DNA of 5,335 nucleotides from Ruminococcus flavefaciens (GTDB taxonomy: Bacteria > Bacillota > Clostridia > Oscillospirales > Ruminococcaceae), in contig CADBQF010000063.1 of assembly GCA_902796705.1 (NCBI GenBank), positions 1 through 5,335 on the forward strand. Direction: 5' to 3'. The translations under genes were made by a program, and so were the position numbers. Shown piece by piece: positions 5,320 to 5,335 of this stretch (the stretch's first letter is position 1; each line of letters begins with the position of its first letter). Under the pieces are notes generated by a model that was given only the letters and a program-made list of their open reading frames with translations, had not been told where the DNA came from and made no database searches.

Positions 5320-5335
5320 GCAGCAAAAAATAAAA

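Noticed and set aside
1..5335. CRISPR array, tRNA, rRNA, insertion sequence or toxin-antitoxin pair
   Set aside because: No spaced direct repeats, tRNA-like cloverleaf, transposase-like frame or small paired genes are visible on either strand.

Overview
The window looks like chromosomal DNA of a Gram-positive Firmicute, most likely a gut or rumen Ruminococcus-type Clostridium. The grounds are AGGAGG-type ribosome binding sites, a consensus SigA promoter, moderate G+C with lysine/aspartate-rich proteins, a lipoprotein with a DKDKDKD linker, and a left-edge hairpin repeat of a kind I remember from Ruminococcaceae intergenic regions. The taxon is an inference; no rRNA or other marker is present.

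All four genes are on the minus strand, so transcription runs from right to left. At the right end (5291-5319) is an extended -10 promoter with exact TTGACA and TATAAT boxes, packed with inverted repeats. It drives a three-gene operon: a MarR-family regulator (4690-5226), ABC exporter half-transporter A (2970-4697) and half-transporter B (1084-2970). The genes overlap by 8 bp and by 1 bp, so translation is probably coupled. The two ABC subunits form a textbook heterodimeric pair. Every deviation from consensus falls in one composite ATP site: in A, Walker A Ser372, Asp496 in place of the catalytic Glu, and Gln527 in place of the switch His; in B, LSQGQ in place of LSGGQ. The other site is fully canonical. 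The simplest model is that the MarR protein binds the promoter palindromes, represses its own operon, and is released by a ligand or stress that the exporter relieves. The layout matches rcrRPQ-type MarR-ABC-ABC operons of other Firmicutes. The substrate cannot be read from the sequence.

Downstream is a 195-bp gap (889-1083) holding a second, good SigA-like promoter and a structured leader: an 11-bp hairpin flanked by 9-bp direct repeats, then a second hairpin just before the ribosome binding site. This transcription unit encodes a 249-residue lipoprotein of unknown function (139-888). It ends upstream of a strong imperfect hairpin at 49-85, part of a probable dispersed intergenic repeat that runs towards the left edge.

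I do not see an obviously undescribed system. The parts most worth following up are the operator architecture, the linker insertion in subunit B, the cysteine-rich tail of the regulator, the leader of the lipoprotein gene, and the uncharacterised lipoprotein itself.
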